From contig JACCQZ010000046.1 in assembly GCA_013813875.1 (NCBI GenBank), positions 1-32,870 of the forward strand: a stretch of 32,870 nucleotides of DNA, written 5' to 3'. The DNA comes from Gemmatimonadales bacterium. GTDB lineage: Bacteria > Gemmatimonadota > Gemmatimonadetes > Gemmatimonadales > GWC2-71-9. The position numbers and the translations under genes are program-made. Position 1 is the stretch's first letter. Every line of letters begins with the position of its first letter. Below are positions 1 to 8,693 of this stretch, piece after piece. The notes beneath the pieces are model-generated. The model was not told the origin of the DNA. It worked only from the letters and a program-made list of their open reading frames with translations, and made no database searches.

Positions 1-95
1 GGCACAGAGAACACGGAGAACGATTGGTGGTCAACAGCACACCCACAAAGTCCTTCTCTGTGTCCTCGGTGTCCCCTCTGTGCCTCTGTGGTGAA
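1..95. repeat. CACAGAG-type inverted repeat at window edge
   Basis: Short degenerate units resembling CACAGAG and ACACGGAG occur at about 3-20. Their complements (CTCTGTG, CTCGGTG, CTCTGTGCCTCTGTGG) occur at about 54-92, so the stretch can fold into a long imperfect hairpin. It lies upstream of the glycosyltransferase gene and may be cut by the window edge. No reading frame is evident here. It is built on the same plan (short tandem units in two opposed arms) as the repeats at 8597, 10507, 18825 and 21730. Confidence 0.6.
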
Positions 96-167
96 AAAAG
101 CAGAGATGCCCGCTAAATGACAGCCAACTTCCTGACCACGACGTAAATCCCAGCAAGGAAACCGCGC

Positions 168-1394
168 ATGGCTTCAGCGGCACCTCGAGTCGGTATCATG
201 CTGCGCCACGTCACCGCGCCCGGCGGGGTGACGGTGTTCACCAAGCGGGTGGTGCGATACCTGCTCACCCACCCACACGGCATTGACTACCACCTGCTCT
301 ACAGCGAGGAAGCCCAGCGGGAGGTGTTCGAGGATCTACCGGCCACGCATGTCGTACTCGCGGACGGAGCCCGGCTTCGCTGGGACCAGGTGACCGCTCC
401 ACGGTACGCCGAGCGAAACGGGCTCGCGCTGCTGTTCAACTGCAAGTTTTCGGTTCCCCTCGCGGCAAAGGTGCCGACGCTGATCGTGATACCGGGGCGC
501 GAGCAGTTGGCGATGGCCCACGTCTTTCCCTGGTATAACCGCTGGTACAACCAGCTCCTGGTTCCCGCTTTCTGCCGCAGCGCCACCGCGCTGATCACCC
601 ATACCGAGATCGGCCGGGAAGACTGCATCATGATGGGTGCCCGCCCCGAGAGCATCCACGTGGTGCCCCACGGAGTGGATCGCTATCTCCGCCCGGCGTC
701 GGAGGAGGCCAAGACCGCCGTCAAACGCAAGCTCGGCCTCGAGCGTCCCTACATCCTCTTTCTCGGAGGCATCACGCCGCTCAAGAACATCGGCAACCTG
801 CTCCGCGGCTTCGCCCGGGTGGCAAAGACCCATGATGTAAATCTGGTGCTCGCCGGGTTCAAACGCTGGAGCTTCGAGGGAGAGCTGGCGCCGATTCAGG
901 AGCTGGGTCTCCAGGACCGGGTCAAGTACGTGGGCTATGTGCCCGACGAGGACCTCGCCGCGCTCTACTCGGCCGCGGAATGCCTCGCCCTGCCATCGTG
1001 GTACGAGGGGTTCGGCATCCCGATCGTGGAGGCGATGGCCTGCGGCTGCCCGGTGGTCACCTCCAGCGGCCGGCATGCCGCGCCCGAGGTGGCGGCAGGC
1101 GCGGCGGTGCTGGTGAATCCCGCGGATCCCGAGTCCATCGCGGCCGGGTTGAGTCAGGTTCTCGACGATCCCAAGCTCCGGATGGAGCTCATCGCCAAGG
1201 GACTGGTGCGCGGGCCTCAATTCGACTGGGACACGACCGGACGGCGGACGGCGGAGATCATTCGCTCGGTGGCCAACGCCCCGGCTGCGAGACCCGGGGT
1301 GCTGGAGACCCCCGCGCGGGTGCTGGTTCGCGGAGGCGCGTCGGTGGGGGCGGCGGTGACGGAGAAGATCGCCAGGGGGTTCAACAAGCAGTGA
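168..1394 (+). CDS. Glycosyltransferase family 4 (GT-B) protein
   Basis: A 408-residue glycosyltransferase of the GT4/GT-B type, predicted to move a sugar from a nucleotide-sugar donor to a cell-surface or glycolipid acceptor; the substrate cannot be read from sequence. The N-terminal Rossmann half holds the acceptor side. The C-terminal half carries the nucleotide-sugar site: ILFLGGITPLKN near residues 196-207, then WYEGFGIPIVEAMACG, the retaining EX7E motif (E280 and E288). There is no signal peptide or membrane segment, so it is probably cytoplasmic or peripheral. The ATG at 168 is supported by AAGGAA seven bases upstream. The convergent oligopeptidase B gene ends 14 bases downstream. No other polysaccharide genes are in view, so its pathway is unknown. 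Family assignment is firm, specificity open. Confidence 0.9.
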   Translation: MASAAPRVGIMLRHVTAPGGVTVFTKRVVRYLLTHPHGIDYHLLYSEEAQREVFEDLPATHVVLADGARLRWDQVTAPRYAERNGLALLFNCKFSVPLAAKVPTLIVIPGREQLAMAHVFPWYNRWYNQLLVPAFCRSATALITHTEIGREDCIMMGARPESIHVVPHGVDRYLRPASEEAKTAVKRKLGLERPYILFLGGITPLKNIGNLLRGFARVAKTHDVNLVLAGFKRWSFEGELAPIQELGLQDRVKYVGYVPDEDLAALYSAAECLALPSWYEGFGIPIVEAMACGCPVVTSSGRHAAPEVAAGAAVLVNPADPESIAAGLSQVLDDPKLRMELIAKGLVRGPQFDWDTTGRRTAEIIRSVANAPAARPGVLETPARVLVRGGASVGAAVTEKIARGFNKQ

Positions 1395-1407
1395 GCCCGG
1401 TGGGGCG

Positions 1408-3546
1408 CTAGCTCTGGACCCCTACCACGTCGAGCACAAAGGCATACTTGAAGGCCACTTCCCGCAGATGGTCGTATCGGCCCGATGCTCCGCCGTGTCC
1501 CGCTCCCATGTTGGTCCGCAGCAGCAGGCGGTTGCCGTCGGTCTTCCGGGCGCGCAGGCGAGCCGTCCACTTGGCCGGTTCCCAGTAGGCCACCCGGGGA
1601 TCGTTGAGCCCGGCGGTTACCAGCATGTGGGGGTAGTCCTTCGACTCGACGTTGTCGTAGGGAGAGTAGGAGCGGATGTACTGGTAGAAGGCGGCATCGT
1701 GGGGGTTGCCCCACTCGTCGTACTCGATGACCGTGAGCGGCAGCGACGCATCGAGCATGGTATTGATCACATCCACGAACGGCACCTCCGCCAGCACGGC
1801 GCGGAAGAGGTCGGGGCGGAGATTGGTCACCGCGCCCATGAGAAGCCCGCCGGCGCTGCCGCCCCCGATCACCAGCCGGTCGGAAGCGGTGTAACCTTCC
1901 TCAATCAGGTGTTGGGCCGCGGCGATGAAGTCGGTAAAGCTGTTCCGCTTCTGAAGCAGCTTGCCGCCCTCGTACCAGGCCCGTCCCATCTCCTCGCCGC
2001 CCCGCACGTGGGCGATGGCCACCACGAAGCCCCGGTCGAGCAGGCTGAGGGCATTGGAGGAGAATCCGGGATCGTAGCTGAGCCCGTAGGCGCCGTAACC
2101 GTTGAGCAGCAGCGGACGCGGACTGTCGCTCTCCTGTCGCTGCCGGTACACCAGTGAGATGGGGATGGCGGCGCCGTCGGCCGCCGTGGCGAACAGCCGC
2201 TCGCTCCGGTAGAGCGTGGGATCGTACCCTCCCAGCACCTCGGTTTCTTTGCGAACCGTCCAGCTCCGGCCGGCCATGTCGTAGTCCACCACCGACGGCG
2301 GGGTGACCAGCGACGTGTAGGTGAAGCGGAGCAGCGTGGAATCGAACTCGGGGTTGGCGTGCGGCCGCACCGTATACACCGGCTCGGGAAAGGAGACCAG
2401 GTGCTCTCCACCCGAGTCGAGCTCCAGGATCCGGATCTGGCGGAGCCCCGCTTCGCGCTCGTACACCACCAGGTGGCCGAGGAAGGCATCGGCGGCGTCC
2501 ACCTTGATCTGGGGGCGGTAGGGGAGCGCCGGCGTCCACTTTGCTCTCGAGGGATCGGCCTCGGGAGCCGAAAGCAGGCGGAAGTTAGGGGCCTCGTCAT
2601 TGGTGGTAATGAAGAATCGCTCGCCATGGTGGGTGGCGGTGTACTCGACTCCGGCGCGGCGCGGCTCCATTACCCGGAACGGCTCGGTTGGGCTGTCGGC
2701 GCTCACGAAGCGGACTTCCGACGTCGAATGGCTGGCGATGTCCAGCATCAGGTAGCGCCGGCTCCGGGTGCGGCCGATGTCGAGGAAGAACGATTCGTCC
2801 GGCTCGAAATGCGCCATCTCGTCGGCGGCGGGGTTGTCGCCAAGCAAGTGGCGGAACAGCCGGCAGGGCCGGCGAGTGCTGTCGAGGACGATGTAGAAAA
2901 GCGTCCGGTTGTCGTTGGCCCAAGCGACACTGGGCGAGACCCCGGCGATCGTCTCCGCCAGCAGCTCGCCGGTCGAGAGATCCTTGAAGTACAGAATGAA
3001 AGATTCTGATCCGCTGGTGTCCACCGAGTAGGCCAGCACCCGATGATCCGGGCTGACCGCGAATGCCCCCAGCCGGAAGTAGCCGTGTCCGGCGGCCAGG
3101 GGATTCTGGTCGAGCAGAATCTCCTCGGCTCCGGCGGGGCCGAACCGCCGGCAGAAGATCGGGTACTGTCCGCCGGTTTCGGTGCGGGTGTAGTAGAGCC
3201 ATCCATCGAGCGACTCGGGGACCGACAGATCGGTCTCTTTGATCCGCCCTCGGAGCTCCTGGTAAAGACTCTCCTGCAGCTCCTCGGTGTGCCGCATGAC
3301 CACTTCGGTGTACCGGTTCTCGGCCTCGAGGTGGGCCAGCACCTGAGGGTCGTCGCGGTTGCGAAGCCAGGAGTATTCGTCAATCCTGATCTCACCGTGG
3401 ATCTCGTGCGCCCGCGGGGCAACCCGGGCGATCGGCGGCAACAGAGGCTGCTCGGGGCGCTCGGGCACTCCTTCCAGCGCGGACTGCCCGCCGGCAATAC
3501 CGAAGGGGGTGGCGAGCGATGGCAGAGTTCGAGTTGGGTTGGACAT
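1408..3546 (-). CDS. ptrB: Oligopeptidase B, prolyl oligopeptidase family S9
   Basis: A 712-residue serine peptidase of family S9A, expected to cut short peptides after basic residues. The N-terminal part (to about residue 430) has the blocked beta-propeller pattern, beginning with HGEIRIDEYSWLRNRDDP, typical of oligopeptidase B. The C-terminal alpha/beta hydrolase carries GGGSAGG with nucleophile S564, D649 in GLNDPRV and H684 in GAGHGGASGR, a complete catalytic triad. No signal peptide is seen, so it is probably cytoplasmic. The ATG at 3546 follows AAGGAT with normal spacing. Length is close to the family norm (about 690). It is convergent with the glycosyltransferase and stands alone. The gene symbol rests on family resemblance; the exact P1 preference is not proven. 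Confidence 0.9.
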   Translation of the reverse strand: MSNPTRTLPSLATPFGIAGGQSALEGVPERPEQPLLPPIARVAPRAHEIHGEIRIDEYSWLRNRDDPQVLAHLEAENRYTEVVMRHTEELQESLYQELRGRIKETDLSVPESLDGWLYYTRTETGGQYPIFCRRFGPAGAEEILLDQNPLAAGHGYFRLGAFAVSPDHRVLAYSVDTSGSESFILYFKDLSTGELLAETIAGVSPSVAWANDNRTLFYIVLDSTRRPCRLFRHLLGDNPAADEMAHFEPDESFFLDIGRTRSRRYLMLDIASHSTSEVRFVSADSPTEPFRVMEPRRAGVEYTATHHGERFFITTNDEAPNFRLLSAPEADPSRAKWTPALPYRPQIKVDAADAFLGHLVVYEREAGLRQIRILELDSGGEHLVSFPEPVYTVRPHANPEFDSTLLRFTYTSLVTPPSVVDYDMAGRSWTVRKETEVLGGYDPTLYRSERLFATAADGAAIPISLVYRQRQESDSPRPLLLNGYGAYGLSYDPGFSSNALSLLDRGFVVAIAHVRGGEEMGRAWYEGGKLLQKRNSFTDFIAAAQHLIEEGYTASDRLVIGGGSAGGLLMGAVTNLRPDLFRAVLAEVPFVDVINTMLDASLPLTVIEYDEWGNPHDAAFYQYIRSYSPYDNVESKDYPHMLVTAGLNDPRVAYWEPAKWTARLRARKTDGNRLLLRTNMGAGHGGASGRYDHLREVAFKYAFVLDVVGVQS

Positions 3547-3752
3547 CGGGATCCTTCGGTGACGGCAGCGGTCCGCGGTTGAGGTCGGCGGACCCGTGCG
3601 TTAAGTCCTGGCCGGAATTACGAACCCCTTCCGGGACAAGTCAAGTGCAACCGAAGTCGTTCCCGTTAAAGCGTTTAGCCATTGATCGGCCCTGCCTCCG
3701 ACGCGTCAGATTCCTGCCTATTTGACGGGCCGGTTGCATCTATTTGTGCGAC

Positions 3753-3772
3753 CGGGACATAGCTCAGCTGGT
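3753..3772 (+). other. tRNA 5'-end-like fragment
   Basis: CGGGACA-TA-GCTC-AGCTGGT matches the layout of a tRNA acceptor strand, positions 8-9, D-stem and D-loop. The sequence then diverges: no GAGC closing the D-stem, no anticodon arm and no T-arm follow. It ends exactly on the stop codon of the convergent PrcB-domain gene. It could be a remnant of a tRNA left by recombination, or chance. It is not a functional tRNA. Confidence 0.3.
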
Positions 3773-4383
3773 CAACACCCCCTGGTCTCGTTTCGCTCGA
3801 CGAAGCTCCAACTGCGCGCTCCGGCACCCGCAACCACCACCACGTCAACAGGTTGGGTCAACGCCTGAGAAGTCACGCAGCTGGGGCCGGGGTAGGTCTC
3901 GGTCACCTCGATGAGCAGTTCCCCGTCGTTCAGCCTCACCCGCTCGACGGCGATGCCGTGCCCGCCGGAGCTGCGCTCGCCCGCCGCCACTCCGATCACC
4001 ACGTTCCGGCTGAAGTCCACCTGGGGCCGGGGACCAGCGTTGAGAGCGGACCAGAACTGCTCCCACGAGCTTTCGTCGCGGATGAGCACCCTTCGCGGCT
4101 CGCTGATGCCACTCTGGCTCCATTGTCCGATGCGCCGGAGGTCGAGGTTTGTCCTGCGGTCGGCAGCAGTGTCAGGCTGCCCGGATGGTGCTGCCGGCGC
4201 CGGAGCTGGAGCGGGATCCGCGGCGGGTGTGGGCGCCGGTTCGGCTGCGATTGGAGGGTTCACTACCGGGGATGGCGCCACCGGATCGGCGCCGCCGGCC
4301 TCGTCGGTGGGTCGAAGGGTGCGACCTGCGCCGCAGCCGAGGAGCAGCGTGAGGGCGATCAGAGCTACCGGGCGCGTCGGCAT
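3772..4383 (-). CDS. PrcB-domain lipoprotein
   Basis: A 203-residue secreted lipoprotein. The start at 4383 is chosen over upstream starts because GGAGG lies five bases before it and the protein then opens directly with a lipoprotein signal peptide (MPTRPVALIALTLLLGC, lipid-modified C17). A proline/alanine-rich linker to about residue 75 is followed by a globular domain. That domain's SSWEQFWSALN, FSRNVVIGVAAGERSSGGHGI and TYPGPSCVTSQALTQPVDVV segments resemble the PrcB C-terminal domain first described with the Treponema PrtP protease complex. No protease partner is adjacent, so a role as inhibitor or chaperone of an envelope protease is only a family-based guess. The gene is followed by a tRNA-like fragment at its stop codon. 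Confidence 0.75.
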   Translation of the reverse strand: MPTRPVALIALTLLLGCGAGRTLRPTDEAGGADPVAPSPVVNPPIAAEPAPTPAADPAPAPAPAAPSGQPDTAADRRTNLDLRRIGQWSQSGISEPRRVLIRDESSWEQFWSALNAGPRPQVDFSRNVVIGVAAGERSSGGHGIAVERVRLNDGELLIEVTETYPGPSCVTSQALTQPVDVVVVAGAGARSWSFVERNETRGC

Positions 4384-4694
4384 GGAAGCCTCCAGCGGTC
4401 GTGGGGAATGTCCGGGTTCTGCCATCAACCTACCGCCGTGTGCTCGCGTCCGGCCCCCCTGCCGATCCCGGGCCTCGAGTGACCCAGGTCACCTGTCTTG
4501 TCACCCTGAGCAGAGCGAAGGGGGCATGATTCAGGTTATGTCCCCTTGGCTTCGCTCAGGGTGACACAGGGGCTTCTCCCAGGCAGCTTCCCTTCAGTTC
4601 CGCCCCGCTCCCTCTTTACGCGCGCGGTTTGACGGCGCACTTTAGGTCGCCCTTCCTGTGCCACCGATCTTCGCCTGCATCCAAGGAGCCCCCG
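4384..4694. other. Divergent intergenic region
   Basis: This 311-base gap separates the divergent PrcB-domain lipoprotein and YIP1 gene starts. It contains the palindromic element at 4500-4565 and the ribosome binding sites of both genes. TTGACG occurs near 4633 but no convincing -10 box lies at the right distance. I see no small gene in it. Confidence 0.6.
4500..4565. repeat. GTCACC/GGTGAC palindromic element, copy A
   Basis: A 66-base imperfect palindrome. The left arm is GTCACCCTGAGCAGAGCGAA followed by GGGG, and the right arm is its near-complement ending GCTCAGGGTGAC. The central segment contains TTCAGGTTATG. One frame reads CHPEQSEGG, a peptide signature shared by the copies at 14974, 23412 and 24930. 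It lies between divergent genes. Confidence 0.8.
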
Positions 4695-5286
4695 ATGGGT
4701 TTGGTAGACCGCGTCAAGCGCATCCTGCGTGCCCCCCGGCAGGAGTGGCAGGTCATTGATGGTGAGGTCACTACGCCAGGGGACCTCTACAAGGGATACA
4801 TCGCACCGCTGGCGGCGATCGGGCCAATCGCCCAGGCGATCGGGTATTCGGTCTTCGGCCTCACCCTCCCATTCGTGGGTACCTATCGCACCCCGGTCGG
4901 CTCGGCCATCATCTCCGCCCTGGTGGCGTACGTGCTGACGCTGGTAGGGGTGTACGTGCTGGCGTTGATCATAGACGCGCTGGCACCCACCTTCGGCGGA
5001 ACCAAGAACCAGATGCAGGCGCTCAAAGTCGCTGCGTACTCCAGCACAGCAAGCTGGGTCGCCGGGATTTTCGCGCTGATCCCCCGCGCTCAGCATCCTC
5101 AGCATCCTCGGTCTCTACAGCCTCTATCTTCTCTATCTCGGTCTGCCGGTGCTGATGAAGGCGCCACCGGAGAAGGCCATGGGGTACACCGTCGTCGTGA
5201 TTCTGGCAGCAATCGTGCTGTTCATGATTATCGGGCTCGTCGCCGGGAGGTTTGCGGCGGGGCCGATGGGCGGGATGCCGAGCTAA
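4695..5286 (+). CDS. YIP1 family membrane protein, frameshifted
   Basis: An integral membrane protein resembling bacterial YIP1-family proteins. It opens MGLVDRVKRILRAPRQEWQVI, has AAGGAG seven bases before the ATG at 4695, and shows five hydrophobic segments. The frame breaks at a run of five C (5081-5085). With four C the protein continues ALSILSILGLYSLYLLYLGL and then VVVILAAIVLFMIIGLVAG, ending at TAA 5284-5286 as a 196-residue protein. As given, the first frame instead runs on to 5384 with a non-membrane tail. Both halves look intact and conserved in character, so a sequencing or assembly error in the homopolymer is likelier than old decay. The molecular role of bacterial YIP1 proteins is not well defined. 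Confidence 0.8.
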
Positions 5287-5296
5287 ACGTCGGAAA

Positions 5297-5325
5297 GGGG
5301 CGCGGATCACTGTCTCCGCGTCCCC
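5297..5325 (+). terminator. Hairpin after YIP1 gene, weak terminator candidate
   Basis: GGGGCGCGGA pairs with TCCGCGTCCCC (one bulged T) across a short loop, 10 bases after the YIP1 stop codon. Only TTT follows, beyond GGCGG, so intrinsic termination would be weak. The M48 gene begins 56 bases downstream. Confidence 0.35.
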
Positions 5326-5380
5326 GGCGGTTTAGGATACGGGCACTCGCCGTAGTGACAACGCGAACCGAGGAGTGTCC

Positions 5381-6877
5381 ATGAATCGACGTTTCGCCGT
5401 CGCGTACCGATCCCAGATCCGCTCGTTGCGGCTCCGCGCCTGCTTTGCTGCTGGAGTGGCCGCCGTGGGGCTGTCGGCTTGTGCCCGCAACCCGGTCACC
5501 GGCAAGAACGAGCTGGCCCTCGTCTCCGAAGCCCAGGAGATCGAGATGGGGCGGGGGGCCGCCCAGCAGGTGGAGCAGTCAATCGGGTTCGTCAATGATC
5601 CCCAGCTGCAGACCTATGTGGCCACCATCGGGAAGCGGATGGCGGCCCAGTCCGAGCGGCCCGAGCTTCCCTGGGAGTTCCACGTCGTCAACGACGCCTC
5701 GGTCAATGCCTTCGCGCTGCCCGGCGGCTTCATCTATGTCACTCGCGGGCTCTTGACCCACGTCGGCAACGAGGCCCAGCTGGCCAGCGTGCTGGGACAC
5801 GAGATCGGCCACGTCACCGCCCGCCATTCGGTGCAGCAGATCAGTAAGGCGCAGGTCGCCCAGTTGGGGCTCGGCCTCGGCAGCATCCTGTCGTCTGACG
5901 TCGCTCAGGTCGCCGGTATTGCCAGCCAGGGCTTGGGAATCCTTTTCCTCAAGTACGGCCGCGATGCCGAGAAACAGGCCGACGAGCTCGGATTCAAGTA
6001 CGCGCTGGGCCAGAACTACGACGTGCGGGAGATGGACGACGTCTTCGTCACGCTGGGCCGGGTCGGTGAGGCCGCCGGCGCCGGGCGGCTTCCCGAGTGG
6101 CTCTCCTCCCATCCCAACCCCGAGAATCGAGTGGAGAGCACCCAGGCAAGACTCGATTCCCTCTCCCGGGATCTCGGCAACCTCACGCTCGACCGCGACG
6201 AGTACCTCAGCCAGATCGCCGGGCTTACCTACGGGGAAGATCCGCGCCAGGGCTTCTTCGAGGGGAACGCGTTCTATCACCCCGATCTCCGCTTCCAGCT
6301 CGAGTTCCCCGAGGGCTGGCAGACCCAGAACACGCCCCAGGCTGTTGTCGCCGTAAGCGAGAGCCAGGACGCGATGATTCAGCTCGGATTGGCTGGGCGG
6401 ACCCCCCCCGGGCAGGCAGCCCAGCAGTTTCTCTCCCAGGAGGGGGTACGGGCCGGCCAGGCCTCGACCTCGAGCGTCAACGGCAATCAGGCGGCGTCGA
6501 GCTATTTCGAAGCGCAGACCCAGCAGGGCGCGGTGCAGGGGCTGGTATCGTTCATCTCCTACGGTGGAAACACGTACGGTCTGCTGGCCTATACCACCGC
6601 GGGAAAGCTGCAGCAGTACGACCGGGTCTTTCAGGAGGCCATCGGCAGCTTCAGCCAGTTGCGGAACCAGGCAGCGCTCAGCGTTCAGCCGGCCAAGCTC
6701 GAGCTGGTAAAGCTGAGAGAGGAAATGACACTGCAGGAGTTCAACGCCCGCTATCCTTCGACCGTGCCGATCGAGGAGCTGGCGATCATCAACGAGGTCG
6801 AGGGTCCGGCATCGGAGATTCCGGCGGGCCGAACGCTCAAGCGGGTGGTGGGAGGGCGGCCGAGCTCGACTGGTTGA
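5381..6877 (+). CDS. M48 family metalloprotease lipoprotein (BepA-like)
   Basis: A 498-residue zinc metalloprotease anchored as a lipoprotein. The N-terminus has a signal sequence ending LSAC (C34). The M48 catalytic motif HEIGH lies at residues 140-144 (ligands H140 and H144, catalytic E141), with third ligand E197 in EKQAD. This part resembles BepA/YfgC, which trims misassembled outer-membrane proteins in the periplasm. Instead of the BepA TPR domain, residues from about 290 form a domain that fits no repeat pattern I recognise. The tail LKLVKLREEMTLQEFNARYP resembles LysM-like C-termini seen in related Gram-negative proteins. The ATG at 5381 follows GAGGAG by five bases and is preferred over a GTG six bases upstream. 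Its role in outer-membrane quality control is inference from the family. Confidence 0.9.
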   Translation: MNRRFAVAYRSQIRSLRLRACFAAGVAAVGLSACARNPVTGKNELALVSEAQEIEMGRGAAQQVEQSIGFVNDPQLQTYVATIGKRMAAQSERPELPWEFHVVNDASVNAFALPGGFIYVTRGLLTHVGNEAQLASVLGHEIGHVTARHSVQQISKAQVAQLGLGLGSILSSDVAQVAGIASQGLGILFLKYGRDAEKQADELGFKYALGQNYDVREMDDVFVTLGRVGEAAGAGRLPEWLSSHPNPENRVESTQARLDSLSRDLGNLTLDRDEYLSQIAGLTYGEDPRQGFFEGNAFYHPDLRFQLEFPEGWQTQNTPQAVVAVSESQDAMIQLGLAGRTPPGQAAQQFLSQEGVRAGQASTSSVNGNQAASSYFEAQTQQGAVQGLVSFISYGGNTYGLLAYTTAGKLQQYDRVFQEAIGSFSQLRNQAALSVQPAKLELVKLREEMTLQEFNARYPSTVPIEELAIINEVEGPASEIPAGRTLKRVVGGRPSSTG

Positions 6878-6886
6878 AGCCGACGG

Positions 6887-7195
6887 CTACTCGGGGAGCC
6901 GAAGCAGCAGCCGTTCGTCGCTATCGGCTCCCCGCGGCTCCACCTGGGCAAAGATGGTGAGGGGAGCGCCGGCTTCGAAGCCGGCGCTCTTGTAACAGGT
7001 AGAGGGAACCAGGCCGCGCACCTCGACCGACCATCCTTCGGAGGCCAGCACCCAGGCGCCGGTAGACCTCCCCGCGCCGGCCAGGGCGCATGACCCCGAA
7101 ACCCGGACTCGGCGGCCGAGCAGGCTGTCCGCCTCGACGATCTGGCGGACGGTGACCAGCGGCGCATGCGCCGGCCGCAGGGGAGGAGGACCCAT
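6887..7195 (-). CDS. Small putative lipoprotein, start unresolved
   Basis: At least 102 residues of a small envelope protein with no family I recognise. The first usable start in this frame is the ATG at 7195. The same frame continues upstream to about 7270 as AQALCLLAAGALAGCGGASGG, an evident lipoprotein signal peptide with lipobox LAGC, yet no ATG, GTG or TTG precedes it in frame. A GTG lies at about 7272 in the adjacent frame; one added base just after it would give MPRALCLLAAGALAGC. A base missing from the sequence, or a rare start codon, is therefore likely. It directly follows the VWA gene (stop at 7279-7281) and is probably co-transcribed with it. The mature part has a beta-rich look and two cysteines (SGSC, STCYK). 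Confidence 0.55.
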   Translation of the reverse strand: MGPPPLRPAHAPLVTVRQIVEADSLLGRRVRVSGSCALAGAGRSTGAWVLASEGWSVEVRGLVPSTCYKSAGFEAGAPLTIFAQVEPRGADSDERLLLRLPE

Positions 7196-7278
7196 CGGCA
7201 GGGGAGCGCCGCCGGAAGCGCCGCCGCAGCCGGCCAGCGCGCCGGCGGCGAGCAGACACAGCGCCTGGGCACTCGCGG

Positions 7279-8568
7279 CTACGACACCCTCCGCGTCTTC
7301 CGCTTCATGAAATCCATCAGAATGAACTGCCCCAGTGTCATCGTGTTGGTGAAGTACGCCTTGCCCTTGCAGATGGAGGCGACCTGCTTGACAAATTCCA
7401 CCAGGCTGCGGTCCCGCGCCAGCATGAAGGTGTTGATCATGATTCCCGCCCGCCGGCAGTTGGAAACTTCGCGGTAGGTGGCTTGCAGGATCTGAGGGTC
7501 GAGCCCCATCGAGTTCACGTAGATCCGGCCATCCGGCATGGTGAGCGCCGAAGGCTTGCCGTCGGTGATCATGATGATCTGGCGCATGTCCTTCTTCTGT
7601 CCCTGCAGGATGCGCCGGGCCAGCTTGAGGCCTTCCGCGGTGTTGGTGTGATAGGGCCCCACCTGCGCCGTTGCCAGCGCGCTCAGGGGGATCTCTTCCG
7701 CCGAGTCGTGGAAGAGGACGACCCGAAGGCTGTCGCCGGGGAACTGGGTGCGGATGAGGTGGGTGAGGGCCAGGGCCACTTTCTTGGCCGGGGTGAAACG
7801 GTCCTCGCCGTAGAGGATCATCGAATGGGAGCAGTCGAGCATCAACACCGTCGCCGCGGACGAGCGGTACTCCGACTGGCTCACCATCAGGTCGGAGTAT
7901 TCGATATTGAGCGGAACCCCGAGCCCTTCACGAGCGATGGCGTTGGTGAGCGTAGCGGAAACGTCGAGATTGAGGACGTCGCCGAACTCGTACGGCTTGC
8001 TCACCCCTTCGGCCTCGACGCCGGTGGCGAGGTAGGGGGTGTCGTGCGCCCCGAAGCTCGACTTCCCGACGCTTCCCAGCAGATTCTTGAGCGTCTTATA
8101 TCCCAGGAAGTCTATGCCCTTCTCGGTCAGGTTGAACTGAACCTGTTGGGCGGCGGAGTGGGCCTGTCCGCCGGGTCCGAACATCGGCTGATAGTCCTGC
8201 GGCACCTGGGGCGCCTGGCCGACGTTGAGATAACCCTCATCAATGAGCCGCTGAACGATCCGGTCGAGCAGCTCACCGAGCTGGCGCTCGATCTCGCGGT
8301 CCTTGCTCTCATCGCCGGTGGATTCGCCGCGCAGAACCTTGAGCATCTCGGGCGTGAGCTGCCCGGAGTCCATGAGCGCCTGCAGGATCGCCTGCCGCAG
8401 TGAGTCGAGCGACCTCTCGCCGTCTCCCATCTCGTCGTGCCAGAACGAGGGCGACCCTCCGGCGAACCCGGACTGCAGCAGAAAATCGCTGAGCTGGTCG
8501 AGCAACCCCTGCAGATTGACCGCGTCGGCCAGCTCGGGGTGGTATTTGGAGTAGGTGGTGAAGCGCAT
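7279..8568 (-). CDS. VWA domain protein, partner of MoxR-type ATPase
   Basis: A 429-residue protein with a C-terminal von Willebrand factor A domain. The metal-binding MIDAS motif DCSHS starts at D245, followed by a threonine in YHTNTAEGL and by ITDGKPS. The N-terminal 230 residues are helical and charged, with no signal peptide. Proteins of this type work with AAA ATPases of the MoxR/magnesium-chelatase class as metal-dependent chaperones or insertion factors. Such an ATPase is encoded nearby at 10631-12103 on the same strand, with two opposite-strand genes between. The start at 8568 ([13 protein letters not shown]) is chosen because anything upstream would translate the GTCGAAG repeat; no clear ribosome binding site is seen. 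The small lipoprotein gene follows downstream. Confidence 0.85.
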   Translation of the reverse strand: MRFTTYSKYHPELADAVNLQGLLDQLSDFLLQSGFAGGSPSFWHDEMGDGERSLDSLRQAILQALMDSGQLTPEMLKVLRGESTGDESKDREIERQLGELLDRIVQRLIDEGYLNVGQAPQVPQDYQPMFGPGGQAHSAAQQVQFNLTEKGIDFLGYKTLKNLLGSVGKSSFGAHDTPYLATGVEAEGVSKPYEFGDVLNLDVSATLTNAIAREGLGVPLNIEYSDLMVSQSEYRSSAATVLMLDCSHSMILYGEDRFTPAKKVALALTHLIRTQFPGDSLRVVLFHDSAEEIPLSALATAQVGPYHTNTAEGLKLARRILQGQKKDMRQIIMITDGKPSALTMPDGRIYVNSMGLDPQILQATYREVSNCRRAGIMINTFMLARDRSLVEFVKQVASICKGKAYFTNTMTLGQFILMDFMKRKTRRVS

Positions 8569-8596
8569 GATTGGGAATGGATAATTGGGGTGTGGT

Positions 8597-8665
8597 AAAG
8601 TCGAAAGTCGAAGGTCGAGGGTCGCCCGCACGACCTTCGACCTTCGACTCTTCGTCTTCGACTTT
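8597..8665. repeat. GTCGAAG-type hairpin, copy 1
   Basis: The left arm at 8597-8624 is made of AAAGTCGA, AAGTCGA and AGGTCGA units. The right arm at 8631-8665 is made of the complementary TTCGACC and TTCGACT units. The loop is six bases. The element fills the space between the divergent VWA and MFS start codons. Confidence 0.8.
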
Positions 8666-8693
8666 CCCCCACCATCCCAACTACCTTGCCCCC

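Noticed and set aside
3612-3640. T-arm-like GGGGTTCGTAATTCC on the minus strand as the other half of the tRNA-like fragment
   Set aside because: It is on the opposite strand and the T-loop consensus is not kept; probably chance.
4500-4565. Palindrome copy A as an intrinsic terminator
   Set aside because: It lies between divergent genes and has no T run after the stem.
1408-7195. Oligopeptidase B, M48 protease and PrcB lipoprotein as one protease system
   Set aside because: The genes are on different strands with separate promoters and compartments; only loose proximity supports it.
8571-8693. N-terminal extension of the MFS transporter to an ATG at 8571
   Set aside because: It would translate the GTCGAAG hairpin into KVEGRGSPARPSTFD, typical of a read-through repeat and not of an MFS N-terminus.
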